Positions 31,874-40,644 of a DNA stretch of 64,000 bases are shown here, in pieces. The DNA lies in NCBI RefSeq assembly GCF_002305875.1, contig NZ_CP022098.1, positions 3,100,001 through 3,164,000 of the forward strand. The letters are read 5' to 3'. This DNA is from Cystobacter fuscus. GTDB taxonomy: Bacteria > Myxococcota > Myxococcia > Myxococcales > Myxococcaceae. The notes under the pieces were generated by a model, which had not been told where the DNA came from, made no database searches, and worked only from the letters and a program-made list of their open reading frames with translations. The stretch's first letter is position 1. Every line of letters starts with the position of its first letter. A program made the translations under genes and the position numbers.

Positions 31874-33506
31874 ATGGCCTCCCGAACCACTCCCCACCCG
31901 CTCGAGCCGAGGAAGAAACCCGGTCAGGCCCGCTCGGCGGCGACCGTCGCGGCCGTGCTCGAAGCCGCTGCTCGCATTCTGGAGACCGAGGGCTTCGAGG
32001 GGTACACCACCAACGCCGTGGCCCGGCGTGCCGGCATCAGCATCGGCTCGCTGTACCAGTACTTTCCCAGCAAGGACGCCATCACCAAGGCGCTGATGCT
32101 CCGGGAGACGACCCAGCTCCTGGCGGATGTCGCCGCCATCCATACGGACGCGGGCGGGCGCGCGGGCCTCGAGCGGCTCATCGCGGTGGCCGTTGCCTAT
32201 CAGTTCCGGCGTCCGGCCCTCGCGCGGCTGCTGGACATGGAGGAGCGCCGTCTGCCCGTTGGGGAAGAGGTGCGGCGCATTGGCGAGCAGCTGCTCCTCA
32301 CCGTCCAGCGGTGTCTCGACGCGCCGGACCTCGCGGGCACGTTCCGCTCACCGTTCGCCGCCGAGGATCTCCTGGCGATCGTGAAGGGCCTCGTCGACGC
32401 CGCGGGGGACCGGGGCGAGATGCTGGCGCTGGCACGGCCCGAGGTGAAGGAGCTCTTCCCGGGACTCTGGGCGAAGCGCCTGCAGGAGGTGCTGCTCCAC
32501 GGCCTGAGCCCCAAGGCCTGCGCCCGGCTGGTGCGTGAGGTGTTGGGGCCCCAGGTGCCCGAGCGCGTGGCGCGGCGTGCGGTGGAGCAGTCGGACGGCA
32601 ATGCACTCTTCCTGGAGGAGCTCATCCGCATGGCGGCGGAAGGGCGCGGGGATGAGGCACCGGAGACGGTGCTGGCGGTGCTCCAGGCCCGCTTGATGCG
32701 GATGGATCATGGGGTACGCCAGGTGCTGCTGGCTGCCAGCATCTTCGGCCGCGTCTTCTGGCCGGAGGGAGTGGGTGAGCTGTTGAGGGGCCAGACAGAG
32801 CAGGCACTGTTGGAGCAGCACCTGCGATGGCTGGTGGAGCAGGAGGTCATCGAGCCGATGCCCGACAGCCGCTTCCCCTCCGTGACCGAGTACCGTTTCC
32901 GTCACGCGCTGGTGCGGGATGCGGCTTACGGCCTGGTGCCCGACAGTCACCGGCCCATGGGTCACCAGCTCGCGGGGACTTGGTTGGAGCGGATGCTCGA
33001 ACCCGATGCGCTGGTGCTTGCCACGCACTTCCAGTGGGGGCAGCGGCCAGAGCGCGCTGCCTCCTTCTACACCCGGGCCGCTGAGCGGCTCTTCGAGAGG
33101 AACGATCTGCAGGGGACGTTGCGGTGCGTGGAGTCGGCCCTGGCCTGTGGCGCGAGCGGCGAAGCCTTGACCCGGCTGCGTGCGCTCCATGCCATGGTGT
33201 TCTTCTGGATGGTTCAGCTGCCCAGGGCCCTGGAGTGCGGTATCCCGGCATTGGCCGGGTTGAAGGCGGGCAGCCCCCTGTGGTGCAGGTTGATCGGGAA
33301 CCTGATCGTCGGGAGCTCCATCTCCGGACATCCGGAGCAGTCGGCCAGCCTGTGCGAAACGTTGGTCCACACCCCTCCGGTGCGTGAGGGCCCGCGCCAG
33401 CGACCTCCCCGAAGCCGAGGCCCGAGAGCGCTTCCTGCACCAGGTGCCCGAGAACGCCCGGACGCTGGAGCTGGCCCGCCAGCGTTGGGGCGAGAGCGCG
33501 GCTTAA
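31874..33506 (+). pseudogene. Chimeric remnant: TetR N-terminus fused to kinase/ATPase-TPR gene pieces
   Basis: Codons 1-182 are nearly identical to the intact TetR at 46957 (HTH YTTNAVARRAGISIGSLYQYFPSK). At 32420 the frame runs straight into another gene, which matches the middle and C-terminal part of large myxobacterial kinase/AAA-ATPase/TPR proteins (ARRAVEQSDGNALFLEELIR, FRHALVRDAAYGLVP, then TPR-like helices). Near 33384 the frame shifts by one. The expected tail (RERFLHQVPENARTLELARQ, stop at 33504-33506) is read in another phase. An uninterrupted frame does extend to 33925 but is nonsense after ~33380. A product may be made, but its original functions are broken. Confidence 0.75.
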
Positions 33507-33745
33507 CTCCGTGTAGCCCACGGACATGGACGCCTCCGTTGATGGGTGCGCCGGAGCCATGCCACGTCTCCGAGGCCGACGGGAGAGGTGGTGTTGAGGC
33601 TCAAGCAGCCACAGCCAACAGGCCCACACCCCCCTGTCGCCCCCTCCAGAGAGGGCGGACCAGACAGGCGTGTACCCCAAGAGGGCTCCACCCAGAGTGC
33701 ACCGGCATGGCTCACATTGCCCCCATTCCTCTCATGATCGGGCTG

Positions 33746-33796
33746 ACGACAACACGCATCGTTGAGCGGCACCTGGGGTGCCTCGCAAGGCGGTGT
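33746..33796 (-). pseudogene. Remnant duplicate of the neighbour's C-terminal motif
   Basis: Just after the stop at 33801, the minus strand reads TPPCEAPQVPLNDACC, echoing PPCTLPQVLLNDACW of the intact gene. It is a short decayed paralogue fragment. The rest of 33507-33800 shows no gene. Confidence 0.4.
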
Positions 33797-33800
33797 CTGT

Positions 33801-34361
33801 CTACTCGTCCACGCTGGTGGGCGCGCGCTTCTTCTCGACGATGGGCACGTAGCAGCGTCCTTCGTGCTCATAGAAATCCTCGCACGGCGCGGTGCGCTTC
33901 ATCTCTTCCCAGCACGCGTCGTTGAGCAGCACTTGGGGCAGGGTGCACGGCGGCGCCGCTTGGCCCTTCATCCGCTTGCTGGGCATCTTCTTGGCCACCA
34001 CCCCGGCGTCGCCCTGGCCGGTGAGGATCCACTCCGGCACCTCCGTGTCCTCCACCTCCATCTCCGCGTGCGGGGCCGGGCCCTCGCTGAGCGTGAGCAC
34101 GCCCCAGATGGCGATACCCATGGCGATCGCCCCCACGGCGCGCGGGGCCCACGTTGGAGGCGCGTGCCACGCCGCGCGAGCCACTCGACCTCGAGTGGGT
34201 GCAACCCGCGGCACGACACGCAAGGCCACCCGGAAGGGCACCACGGTGCCCAACTGCCTTGCGCACTCGACGGAGAAGAGGATGAGTCTCAGCCTGCCAA
34301 GCCCTTGTTGCCTGGCGCTGATGAAGACGCGGGCCCACTCCCACCTTTTCTTTGGAGTCAT
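33801..34361 (-). CDS. Small single-pass membrane protein (kinase-cluster associated)
   Basis: This is a 186-residue protein. The N-terminal half is basic (MTPKKRWEWARVFISARQQG), and one transmembrane helix follows (VGAIAMGIAIWGVLTLSEG). The C-terminal part is extracytoplasmic with four Cys: PPCTLPQVLLNDACWEEMKRTAPCEDFYEHEGRCY. I associate this C-terminal pattern with small proteins encoded next to Ser/Thr kinase genes in myxobacteria, which fits the kinase/ATPase remnant nearby. An upstream in-frame ATG at 34403 is possible. Function unknown. Confidence 0.6.
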   Translation of the reverse strand: MTPKKRWEWARVFISARQQGLGRLRLILFSVECARQLGTVVPFRVALRVVPRVAPTRGRVARAAWHAPPTWAPRAVGAIAMGIAIWGVLTLSEGPAPHAEMEVEDTEVPEWILTGQGDAGVVAKKMPSKRMKGQAAPPCTLPQVLLNDACWEEMKRTAPCEDFYEHEGRCYVPIVEKKRAPTSVDE

Positions 34362-34491
34362 GTTGGCGAGGTGACTTAGCGTGTAGTGCGAGCCGGCGTC
34401 CACGGTCCACGCTCTCGGACACCGGCACTCAACAGACGGGATCGCTCGGGTCGGTGTGTTTCAGCAACTCGGAGGGGTCGAGCCTCGCGTC

Positions 34492-35754
34492 CTACTCGTC
34501 GAAGCGGACGCGGAGCCGCCCCGCATCCCGTGTGACGCGCAGGTTCCGGTAGCGGCTCAAGTAGGCGAGTCCGACGAGCGCCGCGGCGAAGCCCGCGCTC
34601 GCGCCGACGCCGAGGGCCCACCGGGGGCTGAAATGGTCCGCGACCCAGCCGACGATGGGCGCGCCGAGGGGCGTGCTGCCCAGGGCGATGGCCAGGAGGA
34701 TGGCCAGGAGGATGGCCACCACCCGGCCCCGCATGTTCGGCTCGGTGGCGAGCTGGACCAGGCTGTTGGTCGAGGTGGTGAAGGTCTGCGCGGACAAGCC
34801 GATGAGGACGAGCGTGGCGCCGAAGAGCCCGTAGCTGGGCATGAGCGCCGCGAGCGCGCAGCCGGAGCCGAAGACCAGGGCGCCGGACAAGAGCAGCGTG
34901 AGGCGGGGTTTCACCCGCCGGGCGGCGAGGAGCGCACCCGTGACCGAGCCAATCGCCATGATCGACGTCAGGAGCCCGAACTGTCCTGCTCCGGCGTGAA
35001 AGACGGAGACCGACATGGTGGAGATGAAGATGGGGAAGTTGAGCCCGAAGGTGCCGATCAGGAAGAGCATGAGCAGGATGGCTTTCAGATCGGGGCGCTT
35101 CCAGACATAGACGAAGCCCTCGGCCAGACCCGCCCGGGACTGCGCGGCGCGTCCTCCCCGATGCAACTCATCGACGCGAAGCAGCGCCAGCGCGCCAATG
35201 CTGCCCAGGAAGGAGGCCGCGTTGAGCAGGAACACCCAGCCAGAGCCCACCGAGGAGATGAGGACACCCGCCAGGGCCGGGCCCAGCATCCGCGCGGCGT
35301 TGAACGAGGTGGAGTTCAGCGCCACGGCGTTGGGGAGATCCGCTTCGCCCACCAGCTCCGAGACGAAGGTCTGACGCGCGGGGGCGTCGAACGCGGCGAC
35401 ACCTCCCAGCAGGAGCGCGAACCCATACACGTGCCACAACCGGACGAGGCCCGTGATCGTGAGGACGCCCAGACCCAGGGCCAGTACGCCCAGGGCCGAC
35501 TGCGTGGCGAACAGGAGCTTGCGTTGGTCGAGGTGATCCGCCGCGAAACCCGTCAAGGGCAGCAGCACCAGCTGCGGTCCGAACTGCAGCGCCATGACCA
35601 CACCCACGGCGGTCGCGTTGCGCTCCGTCAATTGGGTGAGGACGATCCAGTCCTGGGCGGTGCGCTGCATCCACGTTCCCACGTTGGACACCAGCGCTCC
35701 ACCGGCCCACAACCGGTAGTTGGGGTTCTTCAGCGAGCGGAAGGTGCTGCTCAT
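34492..35754 (-). CDS. MFS transporter (MFS_3/EntS-like exporter)
   Basis: This 420-residue inner-membrane protein has about 12 hydrophobic helices. The family pattern is FRSLKNPNYRLWAGGALVSNVGTWMQRTAQDWIVL at the start and FAADHLDQRKLL, the loop 2-3 motif. AFDAPARQTFVSELV is typical of MFS_3 exporters related to EntS and macrolide efflux proteins. ATG 35754 overlaps the stop of the upstream small membrane protein (ATGA). It is divergent from the MarR gene, which probably controls it. Likely a drug or metabolite efflux pump. Confidence 0.88.
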   Translation of the reverse strand: MSSTFRSLKNPNYRLWAGGALVSNVGTWMQRTAQDWIVLTQLTERNATAVGVVMALQFGPQLVLLPLTGFAADHLDQRKLLFATQSALGVLALGLGVLTITGLVRLWHVYGFALLLGGVAAFDAPARQTFVSELVGEADLPNAVALNSTSFNAARMLGPALAGVLISSVGSGWVFLLNAASFLGSIGALALLRVDELHRGGRAAQSRAGLAEGFVYVWKRPDLKAILLMLFLIGTFGLNFPIFISTMSVSVFHAGAGQFGLLTSIMAIGSVTGALLAARRVKPRLTLLLSGALVFGSGCALAALMPSYGLFGATLVLIGLSAQTFTTSTNSLVQLATEPNMRGRVVAILLAILLAIALGSTPLGAPIVGWVADHFSPRWALGVGASAGFAAALVGLAYLSRYRNLRVTRDAGRLRVRFDE

Positions 35755-36092
35755 GTGGAGGGCGTGCCCCTCGGAGGCTCGTTGCCTCCGTTGAACCGTC
35801 CGAACCGTCGGGCGAGCCACACGGACCCGGCCACCGCCGGCAGCCCCGCGAGCGCGACATGTCCCAGGTCACGCGGCTCGAACGCGCCCACGTGGAACAA
35901 GAGGAGATAGCCCACCGAGGCGTTGAACGCTCCCCACAGCACGTTCACCGTGGAGGACGACAGCCCTTCTCCCCGAGGCTTGGCGAACGGGCTTTGAAAT
36001 GGCCTGCCCATCACTCCGCTCACCCAGTGGGGAATCGCGTTCGCCAGGAACAGTCCCCCGAAGCCATAGGCGACACCATGAGACCAGGGCAT
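35751..36092 (-). CDS. Small integral membrane protein of the MFS operon
   Basis: This 113-residue protein has probably three transmembrane helices (VAYGFGGLFLANAIPHWVSGVMG, VNVLWGAFNASVGYLLLFHVG, VALAGLPAVAGSVWLARRF). It precedes and overlaps the MFS gene. The family is unnamed to me but is often seen beside transporters. A shared promoter with the divergent marR gene lies at 36093-36181. Confidence 0.7.
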   Translation of the reverse strand: MPWSHGVAYGFGGLFLANAIPHWVSGVMGRPFQSPFAKPRGEGLSSSTVNVLWGAFNASVGYLLLFHVGAFEPRDLGHVALAGLPAVAGSVWLARRFGRFNGGNEPPRGTPST

Positions 36093-36137
36093 TCCAACGC
36101 TCCTTTCGTGGAGTGGCTTGGCGACGGGCCTCCGAAT

Positions 36138-36185
36138 TCATGGACCCGTCCAGCAATCATGGACAATTCATAGAGGGGTCCATGA
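36138..36185. promoter_or_regulatory. MarR operator candidate: inverted repeat around promoter
   Basis: TCATGGACCC (36138-36147) and GGGTCCATGA (36176-36185) are perfect inverted repeats, and a third TCATGGAC lies between them at 36157. The array covers the divergent promoter region and reaches the marR ATG. It fits autorepression plus control of the MFS operon. Confidence 0.6.
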
Positions 36186-36700
36186 TTTCCGTCAAGGCGA
36201 TGGGGGAGGGGTTGCGTGCGCCTCGCCTCTCGACTACAGGTGCGTGCGTGGCCCGACGCGATCCGGAAGAATTCCTCGAAAGACTCAGTGCCCTGTCACA
36301 GGGTTTGAGGTTGGTTGCCGCGCGGGAGTACGCCACCTTCGAGGTCGGCAGCACCCAGGCCAAGTTCCTGCGCTACATCGGCCGGCATGGCCGCATCTCC
36401 CAGGCCGAGCTCGCACGGGCCACGGGGACGGATCCGACGCTCACCGGACGCGCGCTCGAGACGCTGATCGAACGGGGTTGGGTGCGCCGGGAGCGCAGCG
36501 AAGAGGATCGCCGTCAGTACGTCCTGGAGCTGGCGGAGGCCGGACAGCGCGCCCGCAGGCGGGTGGAGGACACGCGCAGGCGCATCAGCGTGCGTCTCGT
36601 CGCGGAGCTCGACGAGCGGGACTTCGAGGACTTCGACCGGATCATGAAGAAGCTGCTGGCCACGCTCGAGGAGTCACTGGAGGCTCGCTCGAAGCCGTGA
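36182..36700 (+). CDS. MarR-family transcriptional regulator
   Basis: This is a 172-residue winged-helix repressor. STQAKFLRYIGRHGRISQAELARATGTDPTLTGRALETLIERGWVRRERSEEDRRQYVLELAEAG-type helices and wing are complete. The C-terminal helices permit dimerisation. ATG 36182 lies inside the inverted repeat, so the true start may be the GTG at ~36247 (VARRDPEEF), where family similarity begins. It is divergent from the small membrane protein/MFS operon, its likely target. The last ~50 bases are duplicated at 45337-45396. Confidence 0.85.
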   Translation: MISVKAMGEGLRAPRLSTTGACVARRDPEEFLERLSALSQGLRLVAAREYATFEVGSTQAKFLRYIGRHGRISQAELARATGTDPTLTGRALETLIERGWVRRERSEEDRRQYVLELAEAGQRARRRVEDTRRRISVRLVAELDERDFEDFDRIMKKLLATLEESLEARSKP

Positions 36701-36710
36701 GGGCCTCGCC
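36651..36710 (+). repeat. 60-bp direct repeat, left copy (marR 3' end)
   Basis: It matches 45337-45396 with a single mismatch. It covers the final codons and stop of marR plus 10 bp. The two copies bracket the 8.6 kb biosynthesis/export cluster. Confidence 0.95.
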
Positions 36711-36828
36711 TCACGGTGGAAGAACTGTACGCGAGCACGACTGCCCGGTTCGCGGCGCGCCCGCGCTGCCGTCCAGGGCTTCATTGCCCTACGGCCGTCC
36801 TCCCAGGCCATTCTCACTCATCCTGCGA

Positions 36829-36850
36829 CTGTACCGTCCAGACGGTACAG
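36829..36850. promoter_or_regulatory. TetR operator (second TetR-SMR pair)
   Basis: CTGTACCGTC and GACGGTACAG form perfect 10-bp arms around CA, 43 bp upstream of the tetR ATG (36894). The half site ACCGTC is the same as in the operator at 22541-22564, implying related repressors or cross-regulation. Confidence 0.85.
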
Positions 36851-36893
36851 TCAGGGCAGTGGGTATTGACAAGCCAAACCTGGAGAGCACGCC

Positions 36894-37505
36894 ATGGTGC
36901 AATCCCGAGCCAAGCAAGCGAAAGATCCCTCGCTGCCAGCCCCCTCGGGCGCGCGGACGTCCGATACCCGCGCCCACATTCTCGACGCGGCGGAGGCCGT
37001 CGTCTCCGAGTTCGGGGGACGGGAACTGACCCTGGAGCAGGTGGCCAGGGCGGCCCACTTGAGCAAGGGCGGCCTGTTGTACCACTTCCCCACCAAGACC
37101 GCGCTCCTGCAAGGCATGCTGGCGCGCCTGCTCGAACGCGTCGAGGCGGAGTTCCAATCAGATGCCGTCGACTGCACACCGGGCGAGCGGCTGATGGCCT
37201 ATACGCGCGTCAGTCTTCATGCCAATGGCAAGGACAAGCGGTTGGGCGCCGCGCTGCTCGCGGTGCTGGCCGATGATCCGTCTTTGTTGGAGCCCTTGCG
37301 AGCGTTCTACCGCGCACGTTTCGCGGAATTGCGAGGTCTGGGAGCAGATCAGGGCCGCGCGCTCGTCACCCTCCTGGCAGTGGAAGGCCTCTTCCTGCTC
37401 GAACTCCTGGATCTATCCGACCTGAGCACCGACGAGCGGAACATGCTCGAGCGAACCCTGAACGCATTGGCCGACACGCGAACCCCGGGAGGGGCCCATG
37501 TTTAA
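36894..37505 (+). CDS. TetR-family regulator of the exporter/biosynthesis cluster
   Basis: This is a 203-residue TetR regulator. The HTH reads LTLEQVARAAHLSKGGLLYHFPTK, close to that of the TetR at 21965. The C-terminal ligand domain contains LLAVEGLFLLELLDLSDLS. The gene overlaps the SMR gene by 8 bases and heads a run of co-directional genes up to 45201. It probably represses the cluster through the palindrome at 36829-36850 and responds to an exported compound. Confidence 0.9.
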   Translation: MVQSRAKQAKDPSLPAPSGARTSDTRAHILDAAEAVVSEFGGRELTLEQVARAAHLSKGGLLYHFPTKTALLQGMLARLLERVEAEFQSDAVDCTPGERLMAYTRVSLHANGKDKRLGAALLAVLADDPSLLEPLRAFYRARFAELRGLGADQGRALVTLLAVEGLFLLELLDLSDLSTDERNMLERTLNALADTRTPGGAHV

Positions 37506-37836
37506 ACCCTACATCATTCTGTGCGGGGCCATCCTCGCCGAGATCCTCGGGAGCGTGGCGTTGAAGTATTCGCAGGGAATGTCCCGGCTCTGGCCCTCGG
37601 TGGCGGTCCTGGTGGCCTATGGCCTGACGTTCTGGTGGCTGTCGCTCGCGCTCAAGGTGCTGCCCCTCGGGATCACCTCGGCGCTCTGGGCGGGCCTTGG
37701 CATCGTGGGCTCCGCCGCGCTCGGCGTCCTGCTGTTCCATGAGCGGCTGGGCTGGGTGGAGTTCGTCGGCATGGGAATGATCCTGGGGGGCAGCCTGGTG
37801 CTCACCCTGTTCGCCCGGGTGCCGGCCCATGCCTGA
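37498..37836 (+). CDS. SMR-family transporter
   Basis: This is a 112-residue four-helix membrane protein. The conserved membrane Glu is residue 15 in CGAILAEILGSVALKYS, and TSALWAGLGIVGSAALG is the helix-3 motif, with Ser at the position of the usual Tyr. It is translationally coupled to the TetR gene. It probably exports a cationic or lipophilic compound, and its placement before the ABC exporter suggests two efflux routes. Confidence 0.88.
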   Translation: MFKPYIILCGAILAEILGSVALKYSQGMSRLWPSVAVLVAYGLTFWWLSLALKVLPLGITSALWAGLGIVGSAALGVLLFHERLGWVEFVGMGMILGGSLVLTLFARVPAHA

Positions 37837-37863
37837 CACCCGGGACTGAGGAGGGAAGGCATC

Positions 37864-38991
37864 ATGGTGGATCTGGCGCGCAAGAACCTCTTGCATGACA
37901 AGCTTCGGTTTTTCATCACCCTTTCCGGTGTGGCCTTCGCCGTGATGCTGGTCCTGGTCCAGTTGGGGCTGTTCTTCGGCATGCTGAAGAACGCCACCAT
38001 CACCATCGACAAGCTGGAGGCCGACCTGTGGGTGACCTCGCGGAACACGCACAACGTGGACTTCGCGCACACGTTCCCGGAGTCCCGGGTCCAGCGCGTC
38101 CGCGCCATTCCCGGCGTCCAGCGCGCCGACAACCTCATCGTCACCTTCATGGATTTCACCCTGCCCAATGGCGCGCAGGACGCGACGCTCGTCTACGCGC
38201 TCGAGCACTTCGAGGAGTGGCGGTTTCCCTGGTCGGTAGAGGAGGGGCGCGTCTCGGACTTGCGGCGGGGCAACTGTGTCTTCGTCGATAACTCGGCCGT
38301 CCGGCGGTTCGGTTCCTTCTCCACCGGCGAGTACCGCGAGTACCTGGGGACCCGGCTGAAAATCATCGGACGGACCAACGAGGCCCGCTCGTTCACCACC
38401 ACTCCCATCTCCTTCATGGATTACAGCCTCGCGCAGCGGCTCATGCCGGGGAACGCTCAAGACCAGACGACCTATATCCTGGTCAAGCTGGCGCCGGGCG
38501 CGAACCTGGAGCAGGTACGTGCCGAGCTCCAGCGGCGTCTGCCCTACAACGATGTCCACACGGCCGCAGAGTGGGCGGCGCGCTCCCGCGCCTATTGGAT
38601 CGACAACACCGGGCTGGGCTTCAACATGGTGATGACGGTGTTCCTGGGCTGTCTGGTCGGTGTCGTCGTGGTGGCGCAGACCCTCTACACCTCCACGATG
38701 GAGCACCTGCGGGAGTTCGGCACGGTCAAGGCGATCGGCGGCAGCAACCGGGACATCTACGGCATCCTGGCCCGGCAGGCGCTCATCTCGGCGGGGGTGG
38801 GGTTCGTGCTGGGCATCATTCCCACGCTGCTCGTCCGCGAGTTGGTCCCGCTGATGGACCTCGAGTTGATCATCTCGTTCAAGCTCGTGCTCACGGTCCT
38901 CATCGGAACGGTCGGGATGTGCCTCGCCGCCGCGATGATTTCCTTCCGCAAGGTGGCCTCCATCGACCCCGCGCTCGTGTTCAGGACTTGA
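37864..38991 (+). CDS. ABC transporter permease, FtsX/DevC family
   Basis: This 375-residue inner-membrane protein has the MacB/DevC topology: one N-terminal helix (FFITLSGVAFAVMLVLVQLGLFFGML), a ~230-residue extracytoplasmic domain, and three C-terminal helices (VMTVFLGCLVGVVVVAQTLY, ISAGVGFVLGIIPTLL, VLTVLIGTVGMCLAAAMISF). The tail HLREFGTVKAIGGSNRDIYGIL is the typical coupling helix for the ATPase. With the ATPase and adaptor downstream it forms a DevBCA-type exporter, the type that exports glycolipids in cyanobacteria. Confidence 0.9.
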   Translation: MVDLARKNLLHDKLRFFITLSGVAFAVMLVLVQLGLFFGMLKNATITIDKLEADLWVTSRNTHNVDFAHTFPESRVQRVRAIPGVQRADNLIVTFMDFTLPNGAQDATLVYALEHFEEWRFPWSVEEGRVSDLRRGNCVFVDNSAVRRFGSFSTGEYREYLGTRLKIIGRTNEARSFTTTPISFMDYSLAQRLMPGNAQDQTTYILVKLAPGANLEQVRAELQRRLPYNDVHTAAEWAARSRAYWIDNTGLGFNMVMTVFLGCLVGVVVVAQTLYTSTMEHLREFGTVKAIGGSNRDIYGILARQALISAGVGFVLGIIPTLLVRELVPLMDLELIISFKLVLTVLIGTVGMCLAAAMISFRKVASIDPALVFRT

Positions 38992-39001
38992 GGAGACCGT
39001 C

Positions 39002-39685
39002 TTGCCCGTGCTCGAGGCCCACGACATCACCAAGACATTCCAGGAGGGCCGGGAGACGGTGACCGTGCTCCGGGGCGTGTCCCTCGCCCTGGAGCGCGGG
39101 GAGATCGTCACCCTGGAGGGCCCCTCCGGCTCAGGCAAAACCACGCTGTTGTCCATCCTCGGGTGCATCCTGACGCCCACCAGCGGTCGGTTGGTGGTGG
39201 ATGGCGAGGTGCTCGACGGCCAGCGGCCCGAGCGGCTGCCCGGGATTCGCAAGCGCTCCATGGGCTTCGTCTTCCAGCAGTACAACCTCTTTCCCGCGCT
39301 GAGCGCCGTCGAGAACGTCGAGTTCGCCCTCAACATCAAGGGCTGCGAGGGCCGGCCGGCGCGCGAGGAGGCCGAGCGCGTGCTGCGCGCGGTGGGCCTG
39401 GCCGACCGGATGAACTTCCTGCCCCGGGAGTTGTCGGGCGGACAGAAGCAGCGCGTGGCGCTCGCACGCGCTCTGGCGGGACAATCTCCCATCCTCCTGG
39501 CCGACGAGCCCACCGCCAATCTCGACTCGGAGGCAGGGGGGCAGGTGCTCCGCCTCTTCCATGCGCTGGCCAAGACGGAAGACCGGGCGCTGCTTATCGT
39601 GACCCACGATCCCAAGGTGCGAACCATCTCCGATCGTGTGCTCCGGATCCACGATGGATGTCTGACAGGAGGAGCGCCGCCATGA
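39002..39685 (+). CDS. ABC transporter ATP-binding protein, DevA/LolD-like
   Basis: This is a 227-residue ATPase with Walker A GPSGSGKT, Q-loop FVFQQYNLFPAL, signature LSGGQKQR, Walker B ILLADEPTANLD and switch His IVTHD, all present. TTG 39002 is taken as start because GAGGAGA lies at correct spacing and the fold (LEAHDITKTF) starts at once. GTG 39008 is an alternative. Its stop overlaps the next ATG (ATGA). It energises the DevC-like permease. Confidence 0.92.
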   Translation: MPVLEAHDITKTFQEGRETVTVLRGVSLALERGEIVTLEGPSGSGKTTLLSILGCILTPTSGRLVVDGEVLDGQRPERLPGIRKRSMGFVFQQYNLFPALSAVENVEFALNIKGCEGRPAREEAERVLRAVGLADRMNFLPRELSGGQKQRVALARALAGQSPILLADEPTANLDSEAGGQVLRLFHALAKTEDRALLIVTHDPKVRTISDRVLRIHDGCLTGGAPP

Positions 39686-40557
39686 TGTCTCGCAAGCTGA
39701 TGAAGGTCGGGTTGCCGCTGGTGGCGGTGGCGCTGGTGCTCGCCGTGCTGCTCGGCGTCCACATCCCCCGCGCGGCCGAGCCGCAAGCGCCTGCGCCTCG
39801 CGCTCCACCCCCCACCGACGTCCGAGCGGAGGGCCGCATCGTTTCCTATCCGGGCGCTTCGGTCACGGTCGGCACGGAGGTCACCGGAAGGCTCGTGGAG
39901 CTGCGGGTGGAGGAGAAGAGCCAGGTGCGCAAGGGCGAGGTGATTGCCGAGTTGGACGCGACCGAGCAGCGCGCCGCGCTGACCCAGGCCCGTGCCCAGT
40001 CCGCCGAGATCCGCACCGAGGTGCGCCGGCTCCAAGCGGACCTGGAGCGGTATCGGTCCCTGTTCGAAGCCAAGGCGATGTCGCGGCAGAATTTCGAATA
40101 CACCCAGCGAGCCGTGGAGTCGGCGCGGGCTCGGATGGCCGCGGCCCAGGCCCAGGAGCAACGGCTGGAGAGTGTCCTGGCCAAGACCCGCATCCGCTCG
40201 CCCATCGATGGGGTCGTCATCTCGCAACTGATACAGCAGGGCGAGCTCATCACGGCGGGCTCCCCGTTGGTGGTCGTGGCCGATCTCACCCGGAGCCGGG
40301 TGGAAGCGGAAGTGGATGAGTTCGACACCGGCAAGGTGGTGCTCGGCGCCCCGGTGCGCATCATGGCCGAGGGTTTTCCTGGCACCAGTTGGAAGGGGAC
40401 GGTCGAGGACATTCCCAACGCCGTCATGAACCGGCGCCTCAAGCCGCAGGACCCCGGACGGCCCGTCGACCTCCGGGTGCTGCTGATCAAGGTCTCCTTC
40501 GATGAGCCCACGCCGCTCAAGCTGGGTCAACGGGTGGAGCTGCTCATCAGCTCCTGA
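39682..40557 (+). CDS. HlyD/DevB-family periplasmic adaptor
   Basis: This 291-residue membrane-fusion protein has an N-terminal anchor (VGLPLVAVALVLAVLLGVHI), a biotinyl-lipoyl half (TVGTEVTGRLVELRVEEKSQVRKGEVIAELDA), a coiled-coil hairpin (~100-165) and a barrel domain (KTRIRSPIDGVVISQLIQQGELI). AGGAGGAG precedes ATG 39682, which overlaps the ATPase stop. It would link the ABC exporter to an outer-membrane channel that is not encoded here. Confidence 0.9.
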   Translation: MMSRKLMKVGLPLVAVALVLAVLLGVHIPRAAEPQAPAPRAPPPTDVRAEGRIVSYPGASVTVGTEVTGRLVELRVEEKSQVRKGEVIAELDATEQRAALTQARAQSAEIRTEVRRLQADLERYRSLFEAKAMSRQNFEYTQRAVESARARMAAAQAQEQRLESVLAKTRIRSPIDGVVISQLIQQGELITAGSPLVVVADLTRSRVEAEVDEFDTGKVVLGAPVRIMAEGFPGTSWKGTVEDIPNAVMNRRLKPQDPGRPVDLRVLLIKVSFDEPTPLKLGQRVELLISS

Positions 40558-40644
40558 GTTCGCGCGTCGCGCCTTCCCCCCGGAAGACGGCGCGCCATCA
40601 CATCGGGACGGGGCGGACTTCACCTGAAAAGAATGGAGAACGAC

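Larger units (their letters stand above)
31525..32420. repeat. Rearranged copy 1 of the npdG-IMPase-tetR locus
   Basis: Bases 31525-31832 match 45959-46266, and 31833-32420 match 46916-47503, without gaps and with about five mismatches in 896 bases. Relative to copy 2, 649 bp (46267-46915) are missing. The copies are in direct orientation 14.4 kb apart. Outside these limits the flanks are unrelated. Confidence 0.95.

Noticed and set aside
31874-33925. A single intact 683-residue TetR-ATPase protein
   Set aside because: The frame is open, but the first part duplicates another TetR, the joint at 32420 is a recombination point, and the natural tail is in a different phase after ~33384.
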